Source of the DNA: Daejeonella sp.
Lineage (GTDB): Bacteria; Bacteroidota; Bacteroidia; Sphingobacteriales; Sphingobacteriaceae
Direction of reading: 5' to 3'
DNA length: 64,000 nt
Assembly (NCBI RefSeq): GCF_030684675.1
Contig: NZ_JAUXXZ010000077.1
Coordinates: 1-64,000, forward strand
Shown here: positions 32,830-41,237 of the stretch, in pieces
How positions within the stretch are numbered: the stretch's first letter is position 1
Layout: each line of letters begins with the position of its first letter
The notes under the pieces: generated by a model
Databases searched by the model: none
What the model was told of the DNA's origin: nothing
The model's input: only the letters and a program-made list of their open reading frames with translations
Made by a program: the position numbers and the translations under genes

Positions 32830-33540
32830 ATGAAAACAATACTTCACAAAGCAGATACCCGCGGTGATGCCATTCATGGTTGGTTACATAGTAAACATAC
32901 CTTCAGTTTTGCCAATTATTTTGATCCGGCAAGGATGAATTTTGGGGTATTGAGGGTATTAAATGATGATACCGTTGATGCCGGGATGGGTTTTGGCACT
33001 CACAGGCATGATAATATGGAAATTATCTCCATCCCACTTGAAGGTGATCTGGAGCACAAGGACAGTATGGGGAATAAAACCGTGATCAAAAACGGTGATG
33101 TGCAGATAATGAGTGCAGGTACAGGGATCTCACATAGTGAATACAATGCAAACACTGACAAAGCAGTGAAATTTTTACAGATATGGGTTGTTCCAAACAA
33201 AAGAAATGTAACCCCTCGATACGATCAGATCAGCCTGGATATGGAAGATCGGCATAATAAATTGCAGCAAATCCTTTCACCGAACCCTGAGGATGCGGGT
33301 GTTTGGATTCATCAGAATGTCTGGTTTCATCTCGGCAAACTCGACAAAGGTTTCCAAACAGAATATACGGTCAAAGAAAAAGGCAATGGCGTGTATGCAT
33401 TTATTCTGAATGGAGAGCTTAGAATCAATAACCAGAAACTATATAAAAGGGATGGCTTTGGTATCACGGAAATTGATAACTTTAAGATAATAGCCGATAC
33501 TGATTCCGAAATTCTCCTGATGGAAGTTCCAATGACCTGA
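32830..33540 (+). CDS. Pirin-family bicupin, YhaK type
   Basis: A 236-residue bicupin. The N-terminal pirin motif FSFANYFDPARMNFGVLRVLNDD is present, and metal ligands are visible in GTHRHDNMEIIS and in the Glu/His of the second half of the cupin motif (GTGISHSEYN). This matches the E. coli YhaK/quercetinase-like group. It is 17 bases downstream of the SDR gene and followed by a second, larger pirin. Its in vivo substrate is unknown; redox sensing and quercetin oxidation have been reported for relatives. Confidence 0.9.
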   Translation: MKTILHKADTRGDAIHGWLHSKHTFSFANYFDPARMNFGVLRVLNDDTVDAGMGFGTHRHDNMEIISIPLEGDLEHKDSMGNKTVIKNGDVQIMSAGTGISHSEYNANTDKAVKFLQIWVVPNKRNVTPRYDQISLDMEDRHNKLQQILSPNPEDAGVWIHQNVWFHLGKLDKGFQTEYTVKEKGNGVYAFILNGELRINNQKLYKRDGFGITEIDNFKIIADTDSEILLMEVPMT

Positions 33541-33578
33541 TCGTACTTCCGGAGCAAAAGATTTATTAAAATTTCATA

Positions 33579-34463
33579 ATGTCAAATATTGAGTTAATCA
33601 TTGAAGAACGCGCAGCCAGCATAGGCAAATTCTTGGTTGGGCGTTTACTTCCATTCCGTCAAAAAAGAATGGTAGGTCCTTTTGTTTTTATTGACCATAT
33701 GGGCCCTGTAAGAATGTCTGAACGTGAAAACTTCGATGTGCTTCCACACCCGCACATTGGGCTTTCTACCCTCACCTTCCTTTTCGAGGGCAGTATTATG
33801 CACCGCGACAGCCTTGGAAATGAATTGGAGATCAAACCCGGTGCAGTCAACTGGATGACCGCAGGTAAAGGAATTGTACACTCTGAAAGAACACCTGAAT
33901 ATTTGAGATATTCTGAAAAAGAGATGCATGGCCTGCAAATCTGGGTAGCGTTACCTAAAGAACTCGAGCAGATGGAACCTGGATTTTTCCATCTGGATAG
34001 TTCCCAAATCCCTTCATGGACGGATGCTTATACACAGTTTAAACTCATTGCCGGGGAAGCATTTGGTAGAAAGTCGCCAGTACCTGTATACAGTAAACTA
34101 TATATGCTTGAAATTAAAAGTAAGATTCGGCAGCGTATCAAAATCGGGCATGAACTATACGGGGAATCTGGATTATATATACTCGAAGGAAGTATCGAAA
34201 GTGAAGGGAATACCTACCTTCCAAAGCAAATCCTGATTGCTAAGGATAGCACCTTGTGCGAATTTGTTATGGAAGCCAATACAAGTATTTATATATTCGG
34301 TGGAGAACCTTTACCGGAAGAACGGTTCATCGACTGGAACTTTGTTGGAAGCAGCAAGGAAATTATTTCAGATGCCAGAGAAAAATGGATTGCACAGGGC
34401 TTCCCTAAAATTAAAGGAGATGAAAATGAGTTTGTTCCCTATCCTTCTTCATTAAGAAAATAA
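33579..34463 (+). CDS. Pirin-family protein (long type)
   Basis: A 294-residue pirin. RRLLPFRQKR-like start (VGRLLPFRQKRMVGPFVFIDHMGP), the metal-binding cupin HPHIGLSTLTFLFEGSIMHRD and GKGIVHSERTP are typical. The C-terminal pirin domain includes GEPLPEERFIDWNFVGSS. It is a different subfamily from the preceding YhaK-type pirin, so this is not a simple recent duplication. Role unknown; its neighbours suggest oxidative or electrophile stress. Confidence 0.92.
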   Translation: MSNIELIIEERAASIGKFLVGRLLPFRQKRMVGPFVFIDHMGPVRMSERENFDVLPHPHIGLSTLTFLFEGSIMHRDSLGNELEIKPGAVNWMTAGKGIVHSERTPEYLRYSEKEMHGLQIWVALPKELEQMEPGFFHLDSSQIPSWTDAYTQFKLIAGEAFGRKSPVPVYSKLYMLEIKSKIRQRIKIGHELYGESGLYILEGSIESEGNTYLPKQILIAKDSTLCEFVMEANTSIYIFGGEPLPEERFIDWNFVGSSKEIISDAREKWIAQGFPKIKGDENEFVPYPSSLRK

Positions 34464-34468
34464 TTACC

Positions 34469-34870
34469 ATGACTAAGATAAAAGCAGGTATTGCGAAAGA
34501 ACTTTATAGAATTGAAATTAAATCACCCTCAGGAAATACCCTCATTGCCGATGAGCCGCTTGATTCGGGTGGCAAAGATTTGGGCTTTTCTCCAAAAGAA
34601 CTGCTGGCTTCTGCCTTAGCCGCATGTACAGCTGCTACTCTTCGCATGTATGCCGATCATAAAAAATGGGATCTGCAGGAAGTAAAACTGGAAATCGAGC
34701 TGGAACAGAATGATACTAAGACCAAAACAAGTATCAACCGAAAACTCCTGTTTATCGGTAATCTAACAGAAGAACAAAGAACAAGGCTGCTTGCGGTTGC
34801 AAATGCCTGTCCGGTTCATAAAATACTGACCAACCCAATTGAAATTAGTAGTTCAGAGTTAAAATCCTGA
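34469..34870 (+). CDS. OsmC-family peroxide reductase
   Basis: A 133-residue OsmC-like protein. The first active-site Cys is in ASALAACTAATLRMYADHKKW (about residue 52) and the second in ANACPVHKILTNPIEI (about residue 113), with a Glu in PKELLA nearby. The family reduces organic peroxides. It starts five bases after the pirin gene and ends the five-gene run. Confidence 0.92.
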   Translation: MTKIKAGIAKELYRIEIKSPSGNTLIADEPLDSGGKDLGFSPKELLASALAACTAATLRMYADHKKWDLQEVKLEIELEQNDTKTKTSINRKLLFIGNLTEEQRTRLLAVANACPVHKILTNPIEISSSELKS

Positions 34871-34940
34871 ATGAATTAAGCAATTAATCTTCGTTTTTAT
34901 TCGATTAAAAGATTTTTATCATCTTATTGTAATATATATA

Positions 34941-34948
34941 TATATTTG
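34941..34948 (+). promoter_or_regulatory. -7 promoter element upstream of the second GT87-like operon
   Basis: TATATTTG matches TAnnTTTG and is the end of an AT-rich alternating tract (AATATATATATA). No good TTTG -33 element is visible at the normal spacing. A transcript would start near 34954, about 30 bases before the gene. Confidence 0.4.
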
Positions 34949-34986
34949 CTATTGTAATATTTTCGTTATGATTAAACCTTTTAAGT

Positions 34987-36000
34987 TTGACAATAACGGC
35001 CATAGACCAAATTAGCGCTTTACCCTTCGTGGAGTCAGACCAGAAAAGTAAATTTTATAATATTGTACTAAGTAGGAGATTTGTATTCTCTCTGTTCATA
35101 CTTATTGCACTCATTACAGGAGTAAAACAATACACCAGAGGATCCTACAATAATTACAAAATTTTCAAACACACATTTCTTCACAGCCTGAGCGAAAAAC
35201 CATTGTTTGCGGAATATCCTGATGAATACGGAGATTCCAATCACTACGGGCCTGTATTCGCTCTGGTTATTGCTCCATTTGCAATATTGCCGGATGCATT
35301 AGGTACTTCACTTTGGAACATTGCCAATGCGCTGGTCTTATGCATGGGTTTTTACAGTCTTCCGCTGCCTTTAAGAATCAGGTCAATTATTGCTTTATTA
35401 TGCGCTCACGAAGCTCTGATAGCAATGCTCAGCTTCCAGTTTAATGTTGGCCTTACTGGCCTGATTATGATCAGTTTCTCATATCTGCATAATGGAAAGG
35501 AAGTGAAATCAGCTTTTGCAATCGCATTGGGAACTTTGATCAAATTGTATGGCATTGTCGGACTAGCATTCTTCTTTTTCAGCAAGAATAAACTAAATTT
35601 AATTGTTTCAGGATTCATTGCACTCGCAGTATTAATCATACTCCCTGCTATATTATCTTCGCCTGAATTTATGGTCAGGTCTTATACAGACTGGTTCATT
35701 TCACTCAAAGAAAAAAATATGCAGAATGTCTCACTGACCTCTATGCAGGATATTTCATTAATGGGGATGGTTAGAAGGCTAATGCAGAATGCCAGTATAC
35801 CCAATCTGCCATTTCTGATTTTATTTGTATTTGCATTTATACTGACAAGCATGTCACCATCAGATCTATTCCCCAAAATCATACGGGATACCTATATCAA
35901 GCCATATTCATTGAAAGCACTTCCCTGTGTATTGGTCTGGTTCACAATTATTTACCAAATGCTAGCCATAGATTTTAAAAAAATTAATACCCATGCATGA
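34987..36000 (+). CDS. GT87-like membrane glycosyltransferase paralogue with an internal deletion
   Basis: A 337-residue relative of the protein at 22731-23912 (shared HYGPVFALVIAPFAILPD, LGTLIKLYGIVGLAFFFFSK, MGMVRRLMQN, MSPSDLFPKIIRD, IKPYSLKALPCVL). Relative to the paralogue about 70 residues are missing after IPNLPF (near base 35815), including the SESPTYIIAFTG segment, while the frame is kept. The start is TTG 34987 with no in-frame ATG nearby; an ATG at 34968 opens only a 15-codon frame. Function may be altered or lost. It overlaps the GT2 gene by eight bases. Confidence 0.65.
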   Translation: MTITAIDQISALPFVESDQKSKFYNIVLSRRFVFSLFILIALITGVKQYTRGSYNNYKIFKHTFLHSLSEKPLFAEYPDEYGDSNHYGPVFALVIAPFAILPDALGTSLWNIANALVLCMGFYSLPLPLRIRSIIALLCAHEALIAMLSFQFNVGLTGLIMISFSYLHNGKEVKSAFAIALGTLIKLYGIVGLAFFFFSKNKLNLIVSGFIALAVLIILPAILSSPEFMVRSYTDWFISLKEKNMQNVSLTSMQDISLMGMVRRLMQNASIPNLPFLILFVFAFILTSMSPSDLFPKIIRDTYIKPYSLKALPCVLVWFTIIYQMLAIDFKKINTHA

Positions 36001-36934
36001 TAAGTTAATCTCTATCGTAATTCCAGCATTCAATGAATCCGAGAATATTCCAAAGATTACTGCTGCCATCGAAAAGCTGTTCGAACCACTTCCATATAGA
36101 TATGAAATTATTATGGTTGCCGATGGCTGCACCGATAGTACTATGGAAAAAATTCAGGAACTTATTCTGACGAATAAAAATATATTCTATATCGAATTTT
36201 CCAGAAATTTTGGTCACCAGAATGCCCTAAAAGCGGGGCTGGATCATTCAAATGGTGATTGTGTGATCAGTCTTGATTGTGATATGCAGCATCCGCCTGA
36301 AATAATTCCGGAAATGCTGGCCAAATGGGAAGAAGGTTATGAAGTAGTGTATACGATACGAAAAGAGGATAAAAAGCTTCCTATAACTAAACGTCTAACT
36401 TCAAAACTTTTCTATAGTACGATCAATAGCCTTTCGGATGTAGAAATCGAACCAGGATCGGCTGACTTCAGGCTGCTCGATAAAAAAGTAGTTAGTGTCA
36501 TGAAAAAATTTCATGAAAATGAACCCTTTCTGAGGGGACTTATTAAATGGATTGGATTCAGACAAGTTTCAATAGAATATTACCCGAATCAGAGAACTCT
36601 GGGCGAAAGCAAATACCATTTTAAGAAAATGATTAGTTTTGCATTGCAGGGGGTTACTTCATTTTCGGTCAGGCCATTATATGTTGCAATTTATCTTGGT
36701 TTTGCATTTACTATTTGCTCTATACTGTATTTGCCCTATATTTTATATGCAATTTATACCGGTAAAGAAGTTTCAGGATGGGCATCAATCCTGATGACAA
36801 TTGTGTTTTTTGGAGGTTTACAACTCATGATATTGGGAATTATAGGAATTTATGTGGGGAAGATGTTTATGCAGGTTAAAGAGCGTCCAAATTATGTTAT
36901 ACGATCCACAAATCTAAACGCACAAACAAATTGA
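35993..36934 (+). CDS. GT2 polyprenyl-phosphate glycosyltransferase (GtrB/ArnC/DPM1-like)
   Basis: A 313-residue protein. The cytoplasmic GT2 domain (about 5-225) has SIVIPAFNESENIP, VADGCTDST, RNFGHQNALKAGLDHSNGD, the DxD in LDCDMQHPPE and the SADFRLLDKK and GESKYHFKKM signatures of bactoprenol glycosyltransferases. Two C-terminal TM helices follow (about 232-255 and 267-292), as in GtrB. It probably loads a sugar on undecaprenyl phosphate for the neighbouring GT87-like enzyme. It overlaps the upstream gene by eight bases. Confidence 0.9.
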   Translation: MHDKLISIVIPAFNESENIPKITAAIEKLFEPLPYRYEIIMVADGCTDSTMEKIQELILTNKNIFYIEFSRNFGHQNALKAGLDHSNGDCVISLDCDMQHPPEIIPEMLAKWEEGYEVVYTIRKEDKKLPITKRLTSKLFYSTINSLSDVEIEPGSADFRLLDKKVVSVMKKFHENEPFLRGLIKWIGFRQVSIEYYPNQRTLGESKYHFKKMISFALQGVTSFSVRPLYVAIYLGFAFTICSILYLPYILYAIYTGKEVSGWASILMTIVFFGGLQLMILGIIGIYVGKMFMQVKERPNYVIRSTNLNAQTN

Positions 36935-37695
36935 TTTTACTCAGTTTTGATATTGAGGAGTTCGATATGCCCTTTGAGTACGGAAAGGACATACCTTTTG
37001 AAGATCAGATAGGCATTTCAAAGGAGGGAACGAAGCAAATCCTTAAACTACTTGATAAACATCAGGTAAAAGTTACCTTTTTCAGTACGGTAATTTTCGC
37101 TCAAAATGCACCTGAGCTAATCCGTCAAATTGTTGAAGGCGGACATGAACTGGCATCCCACGGTTATTATCATTCCGATTTTGAAACTGCTCATCTGGCA
37201 TCCTCAAAAATTGCGCTTCAAGAGCTTTCGGGTAAAGAAATAAAAGGTTACCGCATGGCAAGAATGAAACCAGTTGATGAATATGAAATTACAAAAGCCG
37301 GATATATCTACAACAGCTCCATCAATCCAACCTGGCTACCTGGAAGGTATAATAATTTATCAAAACCAAGAAAATTCTACAAAGAAGCAGGAACCTGGCA
37401 GGTTCCTGCTTCCGTAAGTCCCATCTTACGATTCCCATTATTCTGGTTATCCTTTCATAATCTTCCCTTAAGTATCTATCAATGGCTGGCTGAAAGAACC
37501 CATACAAAGGACGGATATCTGAACATCTATTTCCATCCCTGGGAATTTACAGAATTGGGAGATCAGAAAAGATTCGGTTTTCCCGGATATGTTAGCAGGA
37601 ATTCAGGCATCAAAATGATTGAACGTATGGATTCATTCATAGGGTATTTGAAACAAAAGAATTATACCTTCAGCACTATATCAGATTTCCTATAA
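36931..37695 (+). CDS. Polysaccharide deacetylase-family protein
   Basis: A 254-residue NodB-homology protein of the DUF3473-like group. LLSFDIEEFDMP carries the catalytic Asp pair, HELASHGYYHSDF contributes the metal-binding His residues, and the C-terminal YLNIYFHPWEFTELG is typical of the subfamily. The start is TTG overlapping the previous stop as TTGA, so it is coupled to the GT2 gene. It probably deacetylates a glycan or lipid-linked sugar made by the upstream genes. Confidence 0.85.
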   Translation: MILLSFDIEEFDMPFEYGKDIPFEDQIGISKEGTKQILKLLDKHQVKVTFFSTVIFAQNAPELIRQIVEGGHELASHGYYHSDFETAHLASSKIALQELSGKEIKGYRMARMKPVDEYEITKAGYIYNSSINPTWLPGRYNNLSKPRKFYKEAGTWQVPASVSPILRFPLFWLSFHNLPLSIYQWLAERTHTKDGYLNIYFHPWEFTELGDQKRFGFPGYVSRNSGIKMIERMDSFIGYLKQKNYTFSTISDFL

Positions 37696-37834
37696 CTATA
37701 TCAACCTGGGAAATATCTTAAATATGTTTTGAAAGATAGAATAATCAAACTGGACAAATCCAATAAAATCTTTCATTTACAGAAATTCAGCCAGGAAATA
37801 TTTCTGCTTCCTCCAATAAATTAATCAGAAATTT

Positions 37835-37863
37835 TTTGGAATTAAAAATTAATATTATATTTG
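37835..37863 (+). promoter_or_regulatory. Promoter of the SPFH-RHH operon
   Basis: TTTG at 37835-37838 and TATATTTG at 37856-37863 resemble the Bacteroidota -33/-7 pair with a slightly short 17-base spacer. The -7 element overlaps a palindrome, which would place a repressor directly on the promoter. Confidence 0.5.
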
Positions 37864-37882
37864 ATATCATTTTAATATCAAA
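37860..37882. promoter_or_regulatory. Candidate operator: perfect inverted repeat over the promoter
   Basis: TTTGATAT (37860-37867) and ATATCAAA (37875-37882) are perfect inverted 8-mers with a 7-base spacer. The left arm covers the end of the -7 element, the right arm lies eight bases before the SPFH start. Ribbon-helix-helix proteins bind short repeats of this kind, and the operon encodes one, so autorepression is a reasonable inference. Confidence 0.5.
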
Positions 37883-37890
37883 ATAGTATT

Positions 37891-38745
37891 ATGAAAACTG
37901 AAAAAATTATCAGGCCTGTTAGCGGGTATATTGTTTTGCCCGTACTTTTTGTCATATTAAGCTTATCACTTTACTTTTTTTTATATGAGAAAGAAGGGGC
38001 TGGAGCATCAATGATCGTACTTTTTAGTTTCCTATCCATAGGACTAACGATTGTAAGTCCAAATAATGCCAAAATCCTCCTGCTATTTGGCGAGTATAAA
38101 GGGAGCATTAATCAGAATGGTTTATATTGGGTTAATCCATTCTTTAAGAAAACAACAATATCCCTTCGTGCCCGGAATTTCGAGAGTGAGAAAATAAAAG
38201 TAAATGATAAGCTTGGAAATCCTATTCTGATCAGTGTAATACTCGTGTGGCGTGTTAATGATACCTTTAAATCATCCTTTGAGGTGGATAGCTACGAACA
38301 TTTCATAAAAGTTCAGACGGATTCTGCTGTCAGGAAACTGGCAGGAAGTTTTCCCTACGATCATTTTGGAGATGAAACTGCCACAATTGCCCTCAGTACA
38401 AATTTCGATGATGTAAATAAAGCACTGGAGGAAGAAATCGTCGAGAGAATGGAAATAGCAGGCATTGAGGTCATTGAATCACGTATCGCATATCTCGCCT
38501 ATGCTCCTGAAATCGCCCATTCTATGCTTAGAAGGCAGCAGGCTTCAGCAATTGTAGCAGCCCGGCACAAAATTGTTGAAGGAGCCGTTGGGATGGTTGA
38601 AAGTGCATTGGCTCTGCTCTCTGAGAAGGAGATCATTGTGCTTGATGAAGAGAAGAAAGCTGCAATGGTAAGCAATCTACTTGTTGTCCTTTGCGGAGAT
38701 AAGGATACTCAACCTGTGGTTAACACCGGAACTCTGCATCAATAA
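37891..38745 (+). CDS. SPFH-domain membrane protein paired with an RHH protein
   Basis: A 284-residue protein with two N-terminal TM helices (about 12-32 and 40-57) and an SPFH domain ([51 protein letters not shown], then [33 protein letters not shown]). The C-terminal part ([33 protein letters not shown]) is typical of a subgroup that occurs directly before a small Arc-like DNA-binding protein. It differs from the prohibitin-like SPFH protein at 28.3 kb. Function unknown; only one base separates it from the RHH gene. Confidence 0.85.
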   Translation: MKTEKIIRPVSGYIVLPVLFVILSLSLYFFLYEKEGAGASMIVLFSFLSIGLTIVSPNNAKILLLFGEYKGSINQNGLYWVNPFFKKTTISLRARNFESEKIKVNDKLGNPILISVILVWRVNDTFKSSFEVDSYEHFIKVQTDSAVRKLAGSFPYDHFGDETATIALSTNFDDVNKALEEEIVERMEIAGIEVIESRIAYLAYAPEIAHSMLRRQQASAIVAARHKIVEGAVGMVESALALLSEKEIIVLDEEKKAAMVSNLLVVLCGDKDTQPVVNTGTLHQ

Positions 38746-38746
38746 A

Positions 38747-38914
38747 ATGAGTGAAAAAAAACCATTTGCATTAAGGATAGATTCCGAAACAATGAAAGCA
38801 CTTGAGAAATGGGCTGCAGATGATTTCAGAAGTGTCAACGGACAAATAGAATGGATTCTGAGCAATGCTTTAAAAAAGGCTGGTAGACTCAAAAAGCAGC
38901 CAGAGAAAAAATAA
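38747..38914 (+). CDS. Arc-like ribbon-helix-helix protein
   Basis: A 55-residue basic protein starting at ATG 38747. It opens KPFALRIDSETMKALEKWAADD (strand plus helix A) and continues FRSVNGQIEWILSNALKKAG (helix B), the Arc/MetJ-type RHH fold, with a Lys-rich tail. An in-frame extension to 38681 lies inside the SPFH gene and is rejected. SPFH-RHH pairs recur in diverse bacteria, and a palindrome over the promoter is a plausible binding site. Confidence 0.8.
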   Translation: MSEKKPFALRIDSETMKALEKWAADDFRSVNGQIEWILSNALKKAGRLKKQPEKK

Positions 38915-39364
38915 TCAATTCCGGCCTTTACATAAATAAAATTGTCTGCGCTTAAAATTTCTACCATTCTGCGACTATTCAAAACTAAGCACGATGATCT
39001 GTTCCCTTAAGCAGCAATAACTTCCAATCTAAACCTGATGGCAGCGAAAAGCCCGGAGCCAGACAAAATTCACAGTTAACTACCCTCATTATAGGCGAGG
39101 ACTTGCAGCGAACAGCAGGACTGGCGTTACCTATGGAAACCAGACTCTGCTTTCCACATAAAAATATGCTAAGGCTACCAGGCTCTTATCCATCATCTAA
39201 GCCCTTCAAGCCTGGATATCCATACCCACCCATTCGCTGTCCAGCCAATTCAACACTTTCGTTGTCTTGACATACCCAATTCAACTCTCAACTTTCACTC
39301 TTTCGTCGTGTCTCATTATCAATTTTCAACTCCTTACTAAAGAATTACATTTTCACTCCAACCA
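38915..39364. repeat. Gene-free stretch with direct and 7-bp-period repeats
   Basis: The spacer is more G+C-rich than most others here. GCAGCGAAAAGC (39041-39052) recurs as GCAGCGAACAGC (39105-39116), and from about 39279 the sequence follows a loose 7-bp period (AATTCAA, CTCTCAA, CTTTCAC). No gene or RNA is recognised; frames on both strands are broken by stops. Confidence 0.55.
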
Positions 39365-39395
39365 TTTGCTCTTTAGAAAAAATCTCCTATCTTTG
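39365..39395 (+). promoter_or_regulatory. Consensus Bacteroidota promoter of the rplM operon
   Basis: TTTG (39365-39368), a 19-base spacer and TATCTTTG (39388-39395) match the Bacteroidota sigma-factor consensus exactly. Transcription should start close to 39400, giving a leader of about 50 bases before rplM. This is the best promoter match on the plus strand. Confidence 0.92.
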
Positions 39396-39399
39396 CAGT

Positions 39400-39413
39400 C
39401 CCTAATTTTAGGG
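39400..39413 (+). promoter_or_regulatory. Short hairpin at the 5' end of the rplM leader
   Basis: CCCTA and TAGGG pair across a 4-base loop at the predicted transcript 5' end. Ribosomal-protein leaders before rplM have been proposed in Bacteroidia; this could be the local version or simply a 5'-stabilising stem. I could not compare it with a covariance model. Confidence 0.4.
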
Positions 39414-39449
39414 TAAATAATAATTAACACATAATTTAAATTCAAGCAA

Positions 39450-39893
39450 GTGAATACGTTAAGTTACAAAACTGTCTCTGCCAACAAAGTGACCGTCAAC
39501 AAAGAATGGGTAGTTGTTGACGCTCAAGGAGAGATTTTGGGGCGCTTGTCTTCTAAGATCGCAATGATCATCAGAGGAAAAAACAAGCCATCGTTCACCC
39601 CACACGTAGACTGCGGAGATAATGTTATCGTTATCAATGCAGACAAAGTAAAACTCACAGGGAACAAGTTTGCTGAAAAGCAATATGTTTCCTACACCGG
39701 TTATCCTGGTGGGCAGAAATTCATTTCTCCAAAAGAGTTAATGGCGAAGCATCCTACCCGTGTGGTAGAGAAGGCTGTACGTGGTATGTTACCTAAAAAC
39801 AGTTTGGGCCGTGCATTGTACAAAAACCTGTTCGTTTATGCAGGTTCAGAACATCCGCATGCAGCGCAAAATCCTACAACCATTAAACCGTAA
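39450..39893 (+). CDS. rplM: 50S ribosomal protein uL13
   Basis: A 147-residue ribosomal protein of the large subunit. WVVVDAQGEILGRLSSKIA, KPSFTPHVDCGDNVIVINA and the MLPKNSLGRALYKNLFVYAG segment near the C-terminus identify uL13. The start is GTG at 39450; no ATG is available in frame. It is first in the order rplM-rpsI-rpsB-tsf, which is usual in Bacteroidota. Confidence 0.97.
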   Translation: MNTLSYKTVSANKVTVNKEWVVVDAQGEILGRLSSKIAMIIRGKNKPSFTPHVDCGDNVIVINADKVKLTGNKFAEKQYVSYTGYPGGQKFISPKELMAKHPTRVVEKAVRGMLPKNSLGRALYKNLFVYAGSEHPHAAQNPTTIKP

Positions 39894-39902
39894 TTAAGAG
39901 AA

Positions 39903-40289
39903 ATGTCAACTACAAACACTTCAGGAAGAAGAAAAACCGCAGTTGCACGCATTTATCTAACAGATGGAAGCGGCAACATTACCGTAAACGGTAAAGATTA
40001 CAAGGAGTATTTTCCAACATTGCCATTACAATACATCGTAATGCAGTCAACCGAAGTTTCTGAATCAACAGGAAAATTCGATGTGACTGTAAACGTTGCC
40101 GGCGGTGGTGTTAAAGGACAGGCAGAAGCCGTTCGTTTAGCAATCGCCAAGGCTATTGTAGAGCTGGATCCAGAGAAAAAACCTGCATTGAGAGCAAAAG
40201 GCATTATGACCCGCGATGACCGTATGGTTGAGCGTAAGAAACCAGGTCGTAAGAAAGCCCGTAAGAAATTTCAATTTAGTAAACGTTAA
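39903..40289 (+). CDS. rpsI: 30S ribosomal protein uS9
   Basis: A 128-residue small-subunit protein. GRRKTAVARIYLTDGSGNITVN, GGGVKGQAEAVRLAIAKAI and the terminal ERKKPGRKKARKKFQFSKR are diagnostic; the C-terminal Lys-Arg tail reaches the decoding site. It starts nine bases after rplM. Confidence 0.98.
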   Translation: MSTTNTSGRRKTAVARIYLTDGSGNITVNGKDYKEYFPTLPLQYIVMQSTEVSESTGKFDVTVNVAGGGVKGQAEAVRLAIAKAIVELDPEKKPALRAKGIMTRDDRMVERKKPGRKKARKKFQFSKR

Positions 40290-40292
40290 TCT

Positions 40293-40298
40293 CAGGAG
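40293..40298 (+). promoter_or_regulatory. Strong Shine-Dalgarno site before rpsB
   Basis: AGGAGG nine bases before the rpsB ATG is a full Shine-Dalgarno sequence. Most genes in this window lack one, as is normal in Bacteroidota, so this site stands out. Confidence 0.65.
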
Positions 40299-40307
40299 GA
40301 TCAGACA

Positions 40308-41165
40308 ATGGCAAGAACAACATATCAGGATTTATTGGATGCAGGTGTACATTTTGGTCACCTTACCCGCAAATGGGATCCGAAAATGGCACCGTACATT
40401 TTCATGGAGCGTAATGGCATCCACATTATAGATTTAAATAAAACTTTAACAAAATTAGAAGAAGCTGCTGCTGCGATCAAACAGATCGTAAAATCAGGAC
40501 GTAAGATCTTATTTGTTTCTACAAAGAAACAAGCTAAAGACATCGTTGCTGAGCAGGCACGTTCTGTAAACATGCCTTACGTAACCGAGCGTTGGTTAGG
40601 TGGTATGTTAACTAACTTTGCTACAGTTCGTAAATCAATCAAAAAGATGTCTAACATCGACAAGATGACCAAAGACGGAACTTTTGATGTATTATCGAAG
40701 AAAGAAAAGTTAATGATTCAGCGTGAGCGTATCAAATTAGAGGCGCTTCTTGGAGGTATCGCTGATCTGAACCGCCTGCCTGCTGCATTGTTTATTATTG
40801 ACGTTAAGAAAGAGCATATCTCTGTTGCTGAAGCGATGAAATTAAACATCCCAACATTTGCAATGGTTGATACTAACTCTGACCCTTCAAACATCGACTT
40901 CCCTATCCCGGCAAATGATGATGCAACCAAATCAATTACATTGATTACTGACGTTATCATGAAAGCAATCCACGAAGGATTGGATGAGCGTAAGCGTGAG
41001 AAAGAAGAAGAAGCAGACAAAGAAGCTTCAGCTGCAAAAGCTAAGGTTGATACAGAAGGTGAAGCTAAAGATGAAGCAGCAACTCCCGGCAAACGTACCC
41101 GCAAGGCTACAAGCCCTGAAGGTGTAGCGGTTGAAGCTGAGCCTGAAGCCAAAAGCGAAGAGTAA
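40308..41165 (+). CDS. rpsB: 30S ribosomal protein uS2
   Basis: A 285-residue small-subunit protein. [41 protein letters not shown] and [19 protein letters not shown] are diagnostic. The last 55 residues or so form an acidic, Ala/Glu/Lys-rich tail (from about residue 228) beyond the E. coli length, common in Bacteroidota and predicted disordered. A GC-rich hairpin lies between it and tsf. Confidence 0.97.
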   Translation: MARTTYQDLLDAGVHFGHLTRKWDPKMAPYIFMERNGIHIIDLNKTLTKLEEAAAAIKQIVKSGRKILFVSTKKQAKDIVAEQARSVNMPYVTERWLGGMLTNFATVRKSIKKMSNIDKMTKDGTFDVLSKKEKLMIQRERIKLEALLGGIADLNRLPAALFIIDVKKEHISVAEAMKLNIPTFAMVDTNSDPSNIDFPIPANDDATKSITLITDVIMKAIHEGLDERKREKEEEADKEASAAKAKVDTEGEAKDEAATPGKRTRKATSPEGVAVEAEPEAKSEE

Positions 41166-41182
41166 GGGGAGCCCCCTCCCAA

Positions 41183-41204
41183 CCCTCCCCCGTAATGGGG
41201 AGGG
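41183..41204. repeat. GC-rich hairpin between rpsB and tsf
   Basis: CCCTCCCC and GGGGAGGG form a perfect 8-bp stem with a 6-base loop. No T-tract follows, so it is not a standard terminator; it could tune tsf expression or be an intergenic repeat. The surrounding bases are unusually G+C-rich. Confidence 0.65.
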
Positions 41205-41237
41205 CTAATTAAATTTCATACATTAATAATTTAAATA

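Noticed and set aside
38915..39364. Structural RNA (RNase P RNA, tmRNA) in the spacer before rplM
   Set aside because: I looked for the conserved cores of these RNAs on both strands and did not find them.
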